From Myxococcota bacterium (lineage in GTDB: Bacteria; Myxococcota_A; UBA9160; UBA4427): a stretch of DNA of 64,000 nucleotides. The translations under genes and the position numbers were made by a program. Below are positions 8,323 through 16,643 of this stretch, one piece after another. Below the pieces are notes generated by a model. It had not been told where the DNA came from, made no database searches, and was given only the letters and a program-made list of their open reading frames with translations. The stretch is taken from NCBI GenBank assembly GCA_030748735.1, contig JASMLK010000045.1:1-64000 (forward strand), in the 5' to 3' direction. Within the stretch, counting starts at the first letter, position 1, and every line of letters starts with the position of its first letter.

Positions 8323-9170
8323 TCAGAAGCCCCATCCGATGTCGATGATGAGTCGAGGCATCACTCCGTCGTCCTTTTCGTTGCACTCGAACCCGCTGGG
8401 GCAATCGTCCCTTTGGAGTACGACACCATAGCTGGCCCCAGCCCCAAGGCCCACGTTCCAGCCGCTGGGCCACAGGTAGCGCCAACCCAATACTGCTCCC
8501 GTACGAAGCACTGTGCCGTCGCGAAGTTGCTTGCGCCCACTCGTGTCGTTGGAGATGGCGTGAATGATCCCGAGATGGGGTCCGACGAAGAAGCCGTTGT
8601 GAGGCGCTCTCGACCACCAATTGCCTTCGTCGGGCATTTCCGGGGGTGTCTCGGGCGCAGCCGGCATTGGTGTCAGCACGAGGCTCGCGACGTGTTGCGA
8701 GCGTACCTCGACGGCGAGCGTTTCGAACCTCAGTTCGTGACCAGCGCCGTGACCCGAAACACGAATGAGGGAGTCGACCGGAACGCTGACTTCGTTTTCG
8801 GACTGGTTGCGGATACGCAGGGGTGTTTCCGCGAGGCCCATGATGTCTGCTTCGTCGCGCGCAATCGCATGGCCCTGGATCGAAGTCCTTCGCGTCTCAT
8901 GACCGAGAAGCGGCCGTCTGCGCACGATCGCTTCCTCGAGCATGCGACTGCGCGGGTTCCAGTTGCCGCGAAGCTGCACCCGGTGACCGCGAAGCTCGCG
9001 ATCGAAGCCCAGGCGGTCTGCGGTGCGCCCCGTACCCGACCGACATACATCGTGTCGCGGCCGACGGGGCGCGCGACGTCCATGACGTGTGCGGGAGAGC
9101 CGGTCGACCGCAGGTCGATGCGTGACGCCACGATGCCGCCGCAACCCCGCGCCGCTTCTTCTCCTCGCAC
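8323..9170 (-). pseudogene. Beta-barrel outer-membrane-like protein, probably frameshifted
   Basis: The last ~200 codons read well: a putative extracytoplasmic segment, then alternating strands such as GFFVGPHLGII, TVLRTGAVLGWRYL, WNVGLGAGASYGVVL, and a final RLIIDIGWGF ending in Phe, as expected of an outer-membrane beta-barrel (DUF3575-like in style). Upstream of about position 9018 this frame becomes arginine-rich with poor codon choice, while a neighbouring frame (containing DVARPVGRDTMYVGRVRGAPQ) takes on high third-position GC. This suggests a frameshift near 9015-9025. No signal peptide or good ribosome-binding site can be found before the FAD gene upstream. An internal ATG at 8943 could start a 206-residue form. 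The original function is not recognisable beyond 'surface or membrane protein'. Confidence 0.45.
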
Positions 9171-9204
9171 GCCCCGCCTTCAGCATCGAAGTCGCAGCTG
9201 CCGT

Positions 9205-10683
9205 TCAGTCTTTGCGGCCCGCCACCGACTTGCCCGCGACGCGTCCGAAGTACGTCGCGTCGCCGACGCTCATCCCGCTGCCATAGCCCGCGGATGTCCG
9301 CGGCACGCCGCATGCAGTACGTCCTGCAGCGTACAGCCCCGGGATCACTTCGCGCTCCATCGTCAGGACCTCGCCCGTCGGCAACGTGTCGAGCCCGCCA
9401 AAAGTGAAGTAGGGAAAGAGTGCGCCGCTGCCCGGTGTGCAGTCGAGTGCCGCGTACGGCGGTTCGATCGGCTTCAGCCAGGCTTCGTGCTTGTGGAAGA
9501 GCGGGTCGTCGCCCTTGGCCGCGTGCTTGTTGTAGAACTCGATGGTGTGGCGAAGCATGTCGGGGTCGAGGCCGATCTCTTCGGCGAGCTCTTCGATCGT
9601 CTCACCCGTGCCCGCGATGTCGGCGTTCAAGAAGGGGGGATGTTCATAGTCGTCGTGGTTGACGATCAGGTAGATCCCCTTGCCACTCTGCTTCAGGATG
9701 TGATGCGCCATGCGCGCGTGGTAGATGTCTTCGTTGATGAAGCGCTGTGCCTGGGCGTTGACGAAGATGCCGAAGGTCAGTGAGCCCGGAGGATAGAAGG
9801 GCAGGGTGATGAAGGCTTCGTTCATGTGGAGCACCGCACCCCCCGCACCCTGGCCCATCAGGATGCCGTTGCCCGTGTCGCCCGGATTGCCGACCGGGAC
9901 GTTGCCGATGCTCGCCTGCGGTACGTGCTTCTCGAGCATCTTCTGATTCATCGCGAAGCCGCCCGCGCAGAGAATCACCCCGCGGCGTGCGCGCACCGTT
10001 CGTTCCTGGTTGTCGATGCGCACGACCAGACCGTGAATGCTGCCATCCTCGTCGGCGATCAGGGTCAGCGCTCGCGCGTTGTATTCCACGCGAATCGGAC
10101 GCTTCTCGACCTGCTCGGTGAGGACGCCCATCAGCATCGGGCCGCCGTTGTCGCCTTCGACTTCGAGGTTGTGACCGCGCGGGCAGGGCTTGGCGATTTC
10201 GCGGAAGGGGTAGGACTTCTCGTTGCCCGTGTAGAGCAGGCAGTCGTCGGTGACGGCCATGATGGCGCGCTCTTTGTATTCGCTGTTCTTGTACTTCGCG
10301 CCCATCTCGACCAACCAATCGAAGTGCTCGACCGAGTTGTCGCAGTACATGCGAATCTTGTCTTCGTCGGCGAGTTCGCCCTGGGCCGCCATCAAGAAGT
10401 TGAACATGTCTTCGGTGGTGTCTTCGTAGCCACAGGCTTTTTGCACCGAGGTGCCACCGCTGCCGCCCATGTAGACCTCTGCGCTCGACAGTGCCGTGGA
10501 GCCACCACTCGCTGCGCTCACTTCGAAGATGATGACGTCGGCGCCTGCGTCACTGGCCTCGATGGCCGCGCACGAACCCGCGCCGCCAAAGCCCACGATG
10601 GCCACGTCGGTTTCCATGTCCCAGCTCTCGACGCCGGCAAGTTTCTTGGGGCGGGTGGGGGTCGATTTCGAGGTCTCGCTCAC
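9205..10683 (-). CDS. FAD-dependent oxidoreductase, fumarate reductase / 3-ketosteroid dehydrogenase-like
   Basis: A 492-residue flavoprotein with an N-terminal dinucleotide motif VAIVGFGGAGSCAAIEA (about residues 27-43) and the second FAD motif near the C-terminus (SAGYGSGMSVGDATYFGRVAGKSVA). The ARGVILCAGGF stretch and QRFINEDIYH motif are typical of the fumarate reductase/flavocytochrome c flavoprotein group that also includes 3-oxosteroid 1-dehydrogenases. Such enzymes add or remove hydrogens across an activated C=C bond. It starts with GTG after a GAAAGGAAACG ribosome-binding site. It follows TetR, OYE-remnant and SnoaL-like genes on the same strand, opposite an LLM/OYE/acyl-CoA synthetase operon, so a role in degrading a cyclic or terpenoid compound is plausible but not proven. 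Confidence 0.87.
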   Translation of the reverse strand: MSETSKSTPTRPKKLAGVESWDMETDVAIVGFGGAGSCAAIEASDAGADVIIFEVSAASGGSTALSSAEVYMGGSGGTSVQKACGYEDTTEDMFNFLMAAQGELADEDKIRMYCDNSVEHFDWLVEMGAKYKNSEYKERAIMAVTDDCLLYTGNEKSYPFREIAKPCPRGHNLEVEGDNGGPMLMGVLTEQVEKRPIRVEYNARALTLIADEDGSIHGLVVRIDNQERTVRARRGVILCAGGFAMNQKMLEKHVPQASIGNVPVGNPGDTGNGILMGQGAGGAVLHMNEAFITLPFYPPGSLTFGIFVNAQAQRFINEDIYHARMAHHILKQSGKGIYLIVNHDDYEHPPFLNADIAGTGETIEELAEEIGLDPDMLRHTIEFYNKHAAKGDDPLFHKHEAWLKPIEPPYAALDCTPGSGALFPYFTFGGLDTLPTGEVLTMEREVIPGLYAAGRTACGVPRTSAGYGSGMSVGDATYFGRVAGKSVAGRKD

Positions 10684-10735
10684 GTTCGTTTCCTTTCGAT
10701 GGGGTTCTTGCCCGTTGTTCGACGGCGCCGGTGGT

Positions 10736-10837
10736 TCAGCACTTTGCGATCACGTGTTCGGCGTAGCCGCGCAAAGCGGCGACCTTCTGCTCGAGGGTCT
10801 CGTTGTCCTGCTCGATGGTATAGGAGTTGCGGAAGCG
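10736..10837 (-). pseudogene. C-terminal remnant of a probable LLM-class oxidoreductase gene
   Basis: A 33-codon frame, closed by a stop directly upstream, encodes a tail reading ETLEQKVAALRGYAEHVIAKC. It resembles the C-terminal helix of the LLM proteins encoded across the divergent region (for example LPERLDRIKRFADEVIAKV at the end of the 16644-17513 gene). There is no start codon or N-terminal part. The palindromic repeat copy 2 begins 9 bases from its truncated end. I read it as the leftover of a deleted gene that once sat between the SnoaL-like and FAD genes. The similarity is short, so the family assignment is tentative. Confidence 0.4.
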
Positions 10838-10846
10838 TCATCGTCT

Positions 10847-10879
10847 CTAGCCCGGATGTTCATGAATAATCCGGGCTAG
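10847..10879. repeat. Palindromic REP-like element, copy 2 (33 bp)
   Basis: Perfect 11-base outer arms (CTAGCCCGGAT and ATCCGGGCTAG) around the same TTCATGAA-containing centre as copy 1; the two copies differ at a single base. It lies 43 bases beyond the stop of the SnoaL-like gene and 9 bases from the truncated end of a gene remnant. Confidence 0.88.
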
Positions 10880-10922
10880 GTAACCGAAGCGCATCGTGCT
10901 GCTCCTTCTGCGTTTCGCCGCG

Positions 10923-11333
10923 CTACGCGTCGGGCTGGTCGACGGACATGTCGGCCATCGTCCAGTAGCCGCGCAGGTTGGTGAGCAGGCCCGCGTCGTT
11001 CAGGAGGTAGGTGAAGATGCCGTGCACGTGGGTCGTGACACCATTGGCGAGCGTCGTGTGCAAGGTGAGTACGTGGGCGCTCTCGTTGCCCGCCGCGCGA
11101 GACATGTGGGTTTCGACGACGATCGATGCCGGGCCGATGAACTGGTCGTAGAACTTCGACACGGCTTCCTTGCCCTGCACGCCGAGGCCCGTGGGGTTGG
11201 TCACCGCTTCACCGATCGGGTCTTCGATGCAGATGTCGTCGGCCATCAGGCCCAGCCAGGCCTCCTTGTCGCTCGACTGAACGGCCTTCCATGAGTTCTG
11301 GGCAGCCTGTAACGCGGGATGAATTTCGCTCAT
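10923..11333 (-). CDS. SnoaL-like / nuclear transport factor 2-fold protein
   Basis: A 136-residue protein from the ATG that follows a GAAAGGAACCCCCG ribosome-binding site; the reading frame stays open further upstream but without such a site. Sequence features are those of the NTF2/SnoaL fold: an N-terminal helix (HPALQAAQNSWKAVQSSDKEAWLGLMADD), then strands beginning with ICIEDPIGEAVTNPTGLGVQGKEAVSKFYDQFI. Members include ketosteroid isomerases, polyketide cyclases and many proteins of unknown function. The Asp in ADDICIEDP is at the usual pocket position. It sits with TetR, an OYE remnant and an FAD dehydrogenase, a context like steroid or terpenoid degradation clusters. Whether it is catalytic is unknown. 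Confidence 0.75.
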   Translation of the reverse strand: MSEIHPALQAAQNSWKAVQSSDKEAWLGLMADDICIEDPIGEAVTNPTGLGVQGKEAVSKFYDQFIGPASIVVETHMSRAAGNESAHVLTLHTTLANGVTTHVHGIFTYLLNDAGLLTNLRGYWTMADMSVDQPDA

Positions 11334-11385
11334 CGGGGGTTCCTTTCGGTCGGGTTCTCGCTGAGACCCTTCATGGTGGATGGGA

Positions 11386-11910
11386 CTAGAGTGCGTTCGC
11401 AACCTGTGCGCCTTCGAGCGTCGCCTTGCGAATCAAACCGAGGCCCGTGCAATCGCCGATCGCGTGCACGTCAGGAAGGCGATCCTTCAGTTCGTCGAAC
11501 AGACGCGTGCCGGGTTCGACCTGGCCGGCGAGGATGACGTGATCGGCGGGTACGAGTTTCTCGCGCGAAGACTCTAGCAAGAGGACGACGCCTTCCGGCT
11601 TGATGCGAGCGACCGAAACGCCCACGTTTACCGCCACCTTGGCGCGGTCCAGCGTCATCATGTGCTCGTCGCTCGCGAAGTGAAGCGAATTGGGTACTTC
11701 CTTGTGCTGCGCGTCGATCGACGAGGCACCGAGGGTAATCAGTGCAACACCTCCCTTCGCGCGTGCTTCGAAGTAGTCGATCGACCGCTGGGTTGGCTTG
11801 CCGTCGGGGGTGCCGAAGCTGTTTTCCATCGGCGACATCACGAGCCGATTGCGCAGCTCCATCTGGCCGATGCGAATGGGAGAGAAGAGAATCGAAGTGT
11901 CGGGCGACAT
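11386..11910 (-). pseudogene. NADH:flavin oxidoreductase (OYE / 2,4-dienoyl-CoA reductase type) with large in-frame internal deletion
   Basis: The 174-codon frame joins two parts that are far apart in full-length relatives. Residues 1 to about 85 match the start of the FMN TIM barrel (LFSPIRIGQMELRNRLVMSPMENSFG, then a YFEARAKGGVALITLGASSID region). Residues from about 90 match the very end of the C-terminal NAD-binding domain (VSVARIKPEGVVLLLESSRE, then VHAIGDCTGLG). The intact paralogue at 14607-16574 has 655 residues, so about 480 codons are missing, including the FMN-site centre, the [4Fe-4S] cysteines and both dinucleotide motifs. The reading frame survives the junction. Catalysis as an OYE enzyme is not possible. 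An assembly collapse between similar sequences is an alternative. Confidence 0.8.
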
Positions 11911-11924
11911 ACCCTCGGCCTCAC

Positions 11925-12572
11925 TCAGGACGCCGCGGCGTCGACGCAGAATGCGCGCTTGACCTGGGCTTCGAGGGCGTCGGCGACTTCGACCGTGTCC
12001 GTCACCATGCCCCCCTCGAGCCAGTGGGCCAATTCGACCTGTTGCATCGAGACGATCGTGCGCGAGATCAGCTGGGGATCGCGCGCGACCAGCACGCCTT
12101 CTTCGATGCAGCGCTCACATGCGGCGCGCAGCCGTTCGAGGGCCTGCCGCCAGGCTTCGGTCTGGCTGCGCGCGCCGCGCGCCATGGCTTCGGTGCCCCA
12201 GGTGAGCCCACCGTGCAGACGCAGGCGCAGAAACTCGGGTTGCTCGAGGAAGTAGAGGGTGGTTGCGCGCAGGCCGGCCAACATGGCTTCGAGCGGGTCG
12301 CTGAGTCCCTGGCTCTGCTCGATGGCGAGGTGATGCAGCGCTTCGTCGCCTTCGGTCTGTACGGCCTCGTAGATGGCACCCTTGCCGGGAAAGACGGAGT
12401 AGAGCGTCTGGAGCGACACCCCCGACCCCTCGGCGATTTCGCCGATCTTGGCGTCGTCGTACCCCTTTTCGGCGAAGACCGTGCGCGCCGCTTCGAGGAT
12501 CAGCTGGCGATAGAGCTCGGCCTTGGCCTGCTTTGCGGCCTTCTTGGCCTTGCCTCGGGCTGCTGCTGCCAC
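11925..12572 (-). CDS. TetR-family transcriptional regulator
   Basis: A 215-residue TetR regulator with a lysine/alanine-rich N-terminal arm followed by the helix-turn-helix (ILEAARTVFAEKGYDDAKIGEIAEGSGVSLQTLYSVFPGKGAIYEAV, about 25-70). The C-terminal ligand domain is unlike those of well-known members. It starts with GTG after an AGGAGTAGGAG site. A good promoter lies about 75 bases upstream, in the 200-base gap divergent from the LLM/OYE operon. Control of both that operon and its own strand is the usual TetR arrangement and is inferred. Genes on its own strand downstream include an OYE remnant 14 bases away. Confidence 0.92.
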   Translation of the reverse strand: MAAAARGKAKKAAKQAKAELYRQLILEAARTVFAEKGYDDAKIGEIAEGSGVSLQTLYSVFPGKGAIYEAVQTEGDEALHHLAIEQSQGLSDPLEAMLAGLRATTLYFLEQPEFLRLRLHGGLTWGTEAMARGARSQTEAWRQALERLRAACERCIEEGVLVARDPQLISRTIVSMQQVELAHWLEGGMVTDTVEVADALEAQVKRAFCVDAAAS

Positions 12573-12656
12573 GGGCTCCTACTCCTGGTTGGGACGCCGG
12601 GGGAGGGGGACGCGATCGCCTGGTCACCGTCAGGCAAACGAATTGACGATTCTGCT

Positions 12657-12685
12657 TTTATAGACTACCGATCTGCTATTCGCAA
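12657..12685 (-). promoter_or_regulatory. Predicted sigma-70-type promoter for the TetR operon
   Basis: Reading on the minus strand, TTGCGA and TATAAA are separated by exactly 17 bases, close to the -35/-10 consensus. Transcription would begin about 75 bases before the GTG of the TetR gene. The AT-rich patch stands out in otherwise GC-rich DNA. Confidence 0.55.
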
Positions 12686-12772
12686 TCTGTTGTCTGTTCT
12701 CACCCCGAGCGACACCGACGATCACTCGCGCCAACTCGTGCCATCAGAGCGCGCCCAACCCGGAGAACCACC

Positions 12773-13645
12773 GTGAAGTTCAACCTCACCCTCACCTTCA
12801 ATCCGATGGAGCACTACATCCCCCTCGCCAAGGCGGCTGACGAACTCGGCTGGGACACGGTCAACGTGGGGGACGGGCTCTTCTTCTACGACGAAACCAG
12901 CGTCGAGTACCCCTACACCGACGACGGCGCCCGCTACTGGAGCGCGAACACGCAGTTCCTCGACCCCTTTGCGGTGATCAGCGCGATGGGCCAGCAGACC
13001 GAGAACATCCGCTTCCTCATCAACGTGTTGAAGCTGCCCGTCCGCAATCCGATGTTGGTCGCCAAGCTCTGCGGCACGACGACCTTCCTCACCAACGAGC
13101 GCCTCGATCTGGGCTGCGGTCTTTCGCCCTGGCCCGAAGACTTCGAGATCTGCGGGACCGAATGGAAGACGCGCGGTGCGCGCTGCGCCGAGAGCATCGA
13201 GATCATCCGCAAGGCGTGCTCGGGTGAGTTCTTCGAGCACAAGGGCAAGTACTACGACTTCCCGAACATGTCGATCAACCCGGTGCCGCAGCAGAAGATG
13301 CCGATCCTGATCGGTGGTACGGCGGAACCCGTGTTGAAGCGGGCTGCGCGCATCGCCGACGGCTTCGTTTCGCCCAACACCAAGGCGGACAACATCAAGG
13401 AGATGGTCGACAAGATCCACGGCTATCGAAAGGAATACGGCACCGACGATCGCGACTTCAAGATGGTTTCGGTGGCCATCGACGCCTTCGATCTCGACGG
13501 CCACAAGAAGCTGCAGGACATGGGCATCGACGAATGCTGTGACATGCCGTGGCTCTACTACGGCAGCAGCTTCAAGTCGCCGGTCGACGAGAAGATCGAG
13601 CACCTGAAGCGCTTCACCGACGAAGTGATCTCGCACTTCAAGTAG
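12773..13645 (+). CDS. LLM-class flavin/F420-dependent oxidoreductase
   Basis: A 290-residue luciferase-like TIM-barrel protein. The N-terminus (KFNLTLTFNPMEHYIPLAKAADELGWDTVNVGD) and the NERLDLGCGLSPWPEDFEICG segment are family hallmarks. So is the later MPILIGGTAEPVLKRAARIADGFV block (about 178-201), which closes around the isoalloxazine cofactor. Members use FMN or F420 for hydride transfer or Baeyer-Villiger-type chemistry. It starts with GTG after a CGGAG site and leads a five-gene operon (LLM, LLM, OYE, LLM, acyl-CoA synthetase) divergent from a TetR gene. The F420 versus FMN choice cannot be settled by eye. It closely resembles the protein from 16644. Confidence 0.88.
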   Translation: MKFNLTLTFNPMEHYIPLAKAADELGWDTVNVGDGLFFYDETSVEYPYTDDGARYWSANTQFLDPFAVISAMGQQTENIRFLINVLKLPVRNPMLVAKLCGTTTFLTNERLDLGCGLSPWPEDFEICGTEWKTRGARCAESIEIIRKACSGEFFEHKGKYYDFPNMSINPVPQQKMPILIGGTAEPVLKRAARIADGFVSPNTKADNIKEMVDKIHGYRKEYGTDDRDFKMVSVAIDAFDLDGHKKLQDMGIDECCDMPWLYYGSSFKSPVDEKIEHLKRFTDEVISHFK

Positions 13646-13667
13646 GCCGAGCAGAAGGAGTCTCCCG

Positions 13668-14570
13668 ATGAAGCACTGGATTTCTCTCGTCAACGTTCCC
13701 GAAGTCGATCAGTACATCGAGATCGCAAAGCACGCCGAGGAGCTGGGCTTCTACGGCATCACGATCGCCGACCATCTCGTGATGCCGACGGGAGAGCTCG
13801 AGTCGAAGTACCCGTACACGCCGGACGGCAAGATGTGGTGGCCCGAGGATGTCCCGTGGCCCGACCCCTGGGTCACCCTCACCGCGATGGGGGTTGCGAC
13901 GAAGGAACTCCATCTCGCGACGAACATCTACCTCGCCGCGCTTCGCGACCCCTTCACTGCGGCGCGCGCCATTTCGGCCGCTTCGGTCTTCACGAACGGG
14001 CGCGTTCACTGCGGTGTTTCGGCGGGTTGGATCAAGGAGGAGTACGACCTCCTGGGCATCGACTTCAAGAAGCGCGGCCGTCGCCTCGACGAAACGATCG
14101 AGGTGATGCGCAAGCTGTGGACGGGCAAGAGCGTCGACCACAAGGGTGAGTTCTTCGAGTTCAGCAATGCGCTCATGAGCCCGCCTCCGCCGTCGCGTAT
14201 CCCGGTGTGGAGCGGAGGTGCGAGCAAGGCCGCCTTCCGCCGCGCTGCTGAGAACGACGGATGGCTCGGCGTGCCCATGATGGCCGACCAGCTCATCGAG
14301 ACCATCGGCATGTTCAAGCAGATGCGCGAGGCGAACGGGCTGGCAAGCGAACCGTTCGACGTCTGCTGCAGTCTGATCCAGCCGTTGACCGCCGAACTCG
14401 AAGCACAACTCGACGAACTCGGCGCGCACCACAACCTGGGTCTTCCCTGGGTGGTGACACCCTGGGGTCGAGCGCCCTGGCTGAAAGACGGCGAAGATAC
14501 GAGCAAGCTCGACACCAAGAAGCTCGCCATGGAACGCTTCGCCAACAAGGTGATCCACCGGCGCGCGTAA
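13668..14570 (+). CDS. LLM-class flavin/F420-dependent oxidoreductase
   Basis: A 300-residue paralogue of the preceding protein. It has the same barrel start (KHWISLVNVPEVDQYIEIAKHAEELGFYGITIADH), the GRVHCGVSAGWIKEEYDLLGIDFKKRG loop (about 105-131) and the IPVWSGGASKAAFRRAAENDGW cofactor block (about 181-202). It begins 22 bases after the previous stop, with an AGAAGGAG ribosome-binding site. Having two to three different LLM enzymes in one catabolic operon suggests successive or alternative reductions or oxygenations of one compound class. Substrate and cofactor remain unassigned. Confidence 0.88.
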   Translation: MKHWISLVNVPEVDQYIEIAKHAEELGFYGITIADHLVMPTGELESKYPYTPDGKMWWPEDVPWPDPWVTLTAMGVATKELHLATNIYLAALRDPFTAARAISAASVFTNGRVHCGVSAGWIKEEYDLLGIDFKKRGRRLDETIEVMRKLWTGKSVDHKGEFFEFSNALMSPPPPSRIPVWSGGASKAAFRRAAENDGWLGVPMMADQLIETIGMFKQMREANGLASEPFDVCCSLIQPLTAELEAQLDELGAHHNLGLPWVVTPWGRAPWLKDGEDTSKLDTKKLAMERFANKVIHRRA

Positions 14571-14606
14571 CGTTTTCGCCGCCCATCCACTGCGCAGGAA
14601 TTCCCG

Positions 14607-16574
14607 ATGCCCGAACTCAGCTCGCTCTTCAGTCCCATCAAGATCAACCAGATGGAGCTTCCCAATCGCATCGTCATGGCGCCCATGACGGTCGACTACG
14701 CGCTCGACGACGAAACGCCTTCCGACCGCCAACTCGCGTACTACAGCGAACGTGCAGCGGGTGGGCCCGCGATGATCAACCTCGAAGTCTGCAGCGTCGA
14801 CGCGGACCATCGCTATCAGCAGCACTCGCTCGGTCTGCACAGTGACTTCCAGATCGAAAAGCACAAGAAGCTCGTCGACGTGATCCACGCCCACGGTGTG
14901 AAGTGCCAGCCCCAGCTCTCGCATCCGGGCCCGGAGTCGCTCGCTCCCTTCTACAAGCAGCTCCAGCCAATGGGCCCTTCGCCGGCGCGTGCGGAAACCA
15001 CCAGGCAGCTGTGTCGCGAGATCGCGCCCGAAGAGATCGAAGCCGTGATCGAGATGTATGGCGAAGCGGCGCGACGCTCCCGCGAAGCGGGCTACGACGG
15101 AATCGAACTCCACGCTGCGCATGGCTACATGATGTTGGGGTCGTTCCTTTCACCACTTCGCAACTTCCGCACCGACGAATATGCGGGCGGCAAGTTCGAA
15201 GGTCGCGCGAAGCTCTTGCTCGACGTACTGGCGCGGATTCGCCAGAAGGTGGGTGGCGACTATCCCATCACGCTTCGCATGTCGGGTTTCGAGCGGCAGA
15301 GCGGTGGGCGCGAGATCAACGACTCCCAACGCCTGGCGCCGCTTCTCGTCGATGCCGGCGTCGACTGTTTCCACGTGAGTGGCGGTGTGGGCGACGCCAA
15401 CATCACGCAGATCATCACGGGGCCGGAATACGGCGCCGGGTTCAATGTGTCGGCCGCTGAAGCCATCAAGCAGGTGGTCGATGTGCCGGTGCTCGTGGTC
15501 GGGCAGAACATGGATCCGGTCGCGGCGGATCGGCTCATCGAAGAGGGGCGCGTGGACATGATCGCGATGGCGCGTTCGCTGCTGTGCGATCCCGAACTCC
15601 CGAACAAGGCGAAGAGCGGTCGCCTGCGGGAGATCAACCGCTGCAACGTGTGCCAGGGCTGCACCGACATGATGACGTCCGAGTTCAATGGCGCAGCGTG
15701 TTCCCTCAACCCGCGCGCAGGCAAGGAAGCCGACTATCCCCTCGAAAAGGCCGCCGCTTCGAAGAAGGTCGTGGTCGTTGGCGGAGGCCCGGCTGGCATG
15801 GCGGCCGCGATGTACGCGAGCGACCGCGGGCACCAGGTCACCTTGCTCGAAAGAGAAGGCGAACTCGGCGGCGCGTTCCGCCTTGCTTCGACGCTCTTTC
15901 CCGGCAACCAGCTCTATCTGGACTTCCTGCGCGCCCGCATGGAAGACCTGCCGGTCGAAGTACGCCTCGAAACCGAAGCGAACGAAGCTTCGATCAAGGA
16001 ACTCGGTGCGGACGCCGTGATCGTTGCGACCGGCGGTCGTTTCACGAGCCCCGACATCGCGGGTGATGACGCCCCTAACGTGCTCAAGGGCAAGGCGGTT
16101 CTCGACCTCGTTGCACGCATGGGCGCCGACCCATCCGATGACGACCTGGGCCTCGAGGGACGCGTTGTGATCGTGGGCGCCAATCTCATCGGCATGGAAC
16201 TCGCCGAGGCGTTGGCGGCCCGGGGCAAGCAGGTGCACCTCGTCGAACCGAGCGGCCGCATGGCCATGCCCGCCGGCAAGAAGCGCCGCGCAGATCACTG
16301 CAAGCAGCTCGATCGCCTCGGCGTGCCGGTCAATACGGGTGTCGCGGTGAAGGAGATCACCGCGGAGGGCGTCGTGCTGTCCCTCGCCAAAGGCCGCGAG
16401 AGCACTGTACGCGCCGGTACGGTGATCCTCGTGGGCCACCCGGAGGCCGATTCCCTCCTCGAAGAGAAACTCGCGGGTGTGGCGGAGACCGTTCGGTCCA
16501 TCGGCGATGCCGTGAGTTTCGGTCTCACCCAGAACGCAGCGCGCGCAGCATTGGATGCAGCCTATTCGATTTAG
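14607..16574 (+). CDS. NADH:flavin oxidoreductase / 2,4-dienoyl-CoA reductase-type iron-sulfur flavoprotein
   Basis: A full-length 655-residue member. The FMN barrel (LFSPIKINQMELPNRIVMAPM, then ELHAAHGYMMLGSFLSPLRNFR) occupies about 1-340. An iron-sulfur segment follows, RCNVCQGC plus a later ACSLNP cysteine; its spacing is C-x2-C-x2-C-x12-C, slightly shifted from the C-x2-C-x3-C-x11-C of E. coli FadH. Then come FAD (VVVVGGGPAGMAAAMYA, about 390) and NADH (RVVIVGANLIGMELAEALAARG, about 520) motifs. Such enzymes reduce C=C bonds in dienoyl-CoA, enones, bile-acid steroids or terpenoids. It lies between LLM genes. The internally deleted relative at 11386 appears to be a decayed sister gene. Confidence 0.9.
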   Translation: MPELSSLFSPIKINQMELPNRIVMAPMTVDYALDDETPSDRQLAYYSERAAGGPAMINLEVCSVDADHRYQQHSLGLHSDFQIEKHKKLVDVIHAHGVKCQPQLSHPGPESLAPFYKQLQPMGPSPARAETTRQLCREIAPEEIEAVIEMYGEAARRSREAGYDGIELHAAHGYMMLGSFLSPLRNFRTDEYAGGKFEGRAKLLLDVLARIRQKVGGDYPITLRMSGFERQSGGREINDSQRLAPLLVDAGVDCFHVSGGVGDANITQIITGPEYGAGFNVSAAEAIKQVVDVPVLVVGQNMDPVAADRLIEEGRVDMIAMARSLLCDPELPNKAKSGRLREINRCNVCQGCTDMMTSEFNGAACSLNPRAGKEADYPLEKAAASKKVVVVGGGPAGMAAAMYASDRGHQVTLLEREGELGGAFRLASTLFPGNQLYLDFLRARMEDLPVEVRLETEANEASIKELGADAVIVATGGRFTSPDIAGDDAPNVLKGKAVLDLVARMGADPSDDDLGLEGRVVIVGANLIGMELAEALAARGKQVHLVEPSGRMAMPAGKKRRADHCKQLDRLGVPVNTGVAVKEITAEGVVLSLAKGRESTVRAGTVILVGHPEADSLLEEKLAGVAETVRSIGDAVSFGLTQNAARAALDAAYSI

Positions 16575-16601
16575 CTAGCCTCGCGCCTCCGCGATTCGCC
16601 A

Positions 16602-16626
16602 GACGCGTGATTTCGCATCACGCGTC
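16602..16626. other. Strong intercistronic hairpin
   Basis: A perfect 10-base-pair stem, GACGCGTGAT with ATCACGCGTC, and a TTCGC loop lie in the 69-base gap between the OYE-type gene and the third LLM gene, ending 17 bases before the next ATG and just ahead of its GGAGG ribosome-binding site. There is no T tract, so it is more likely an mRNA stability or processing element than a terminator. Confidence 0.6.
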
Positions 16627-16643
16627 GACCTCGGAGGCCCCCC

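Noticed and set aside
8284-9783. A 499-codon plus-strand open frame
   Set aside because: Antisense to the FAD dehydrogenase and the decayed barrel gene; no motif, no ribosome-binding site, and it starts inside the palindromic repeat.
13638-15122. A long minus-strand open frame opposite LLM and OYE genes
   Set aside because: Shadow of strong plus-strand genes with recognisable motifs.
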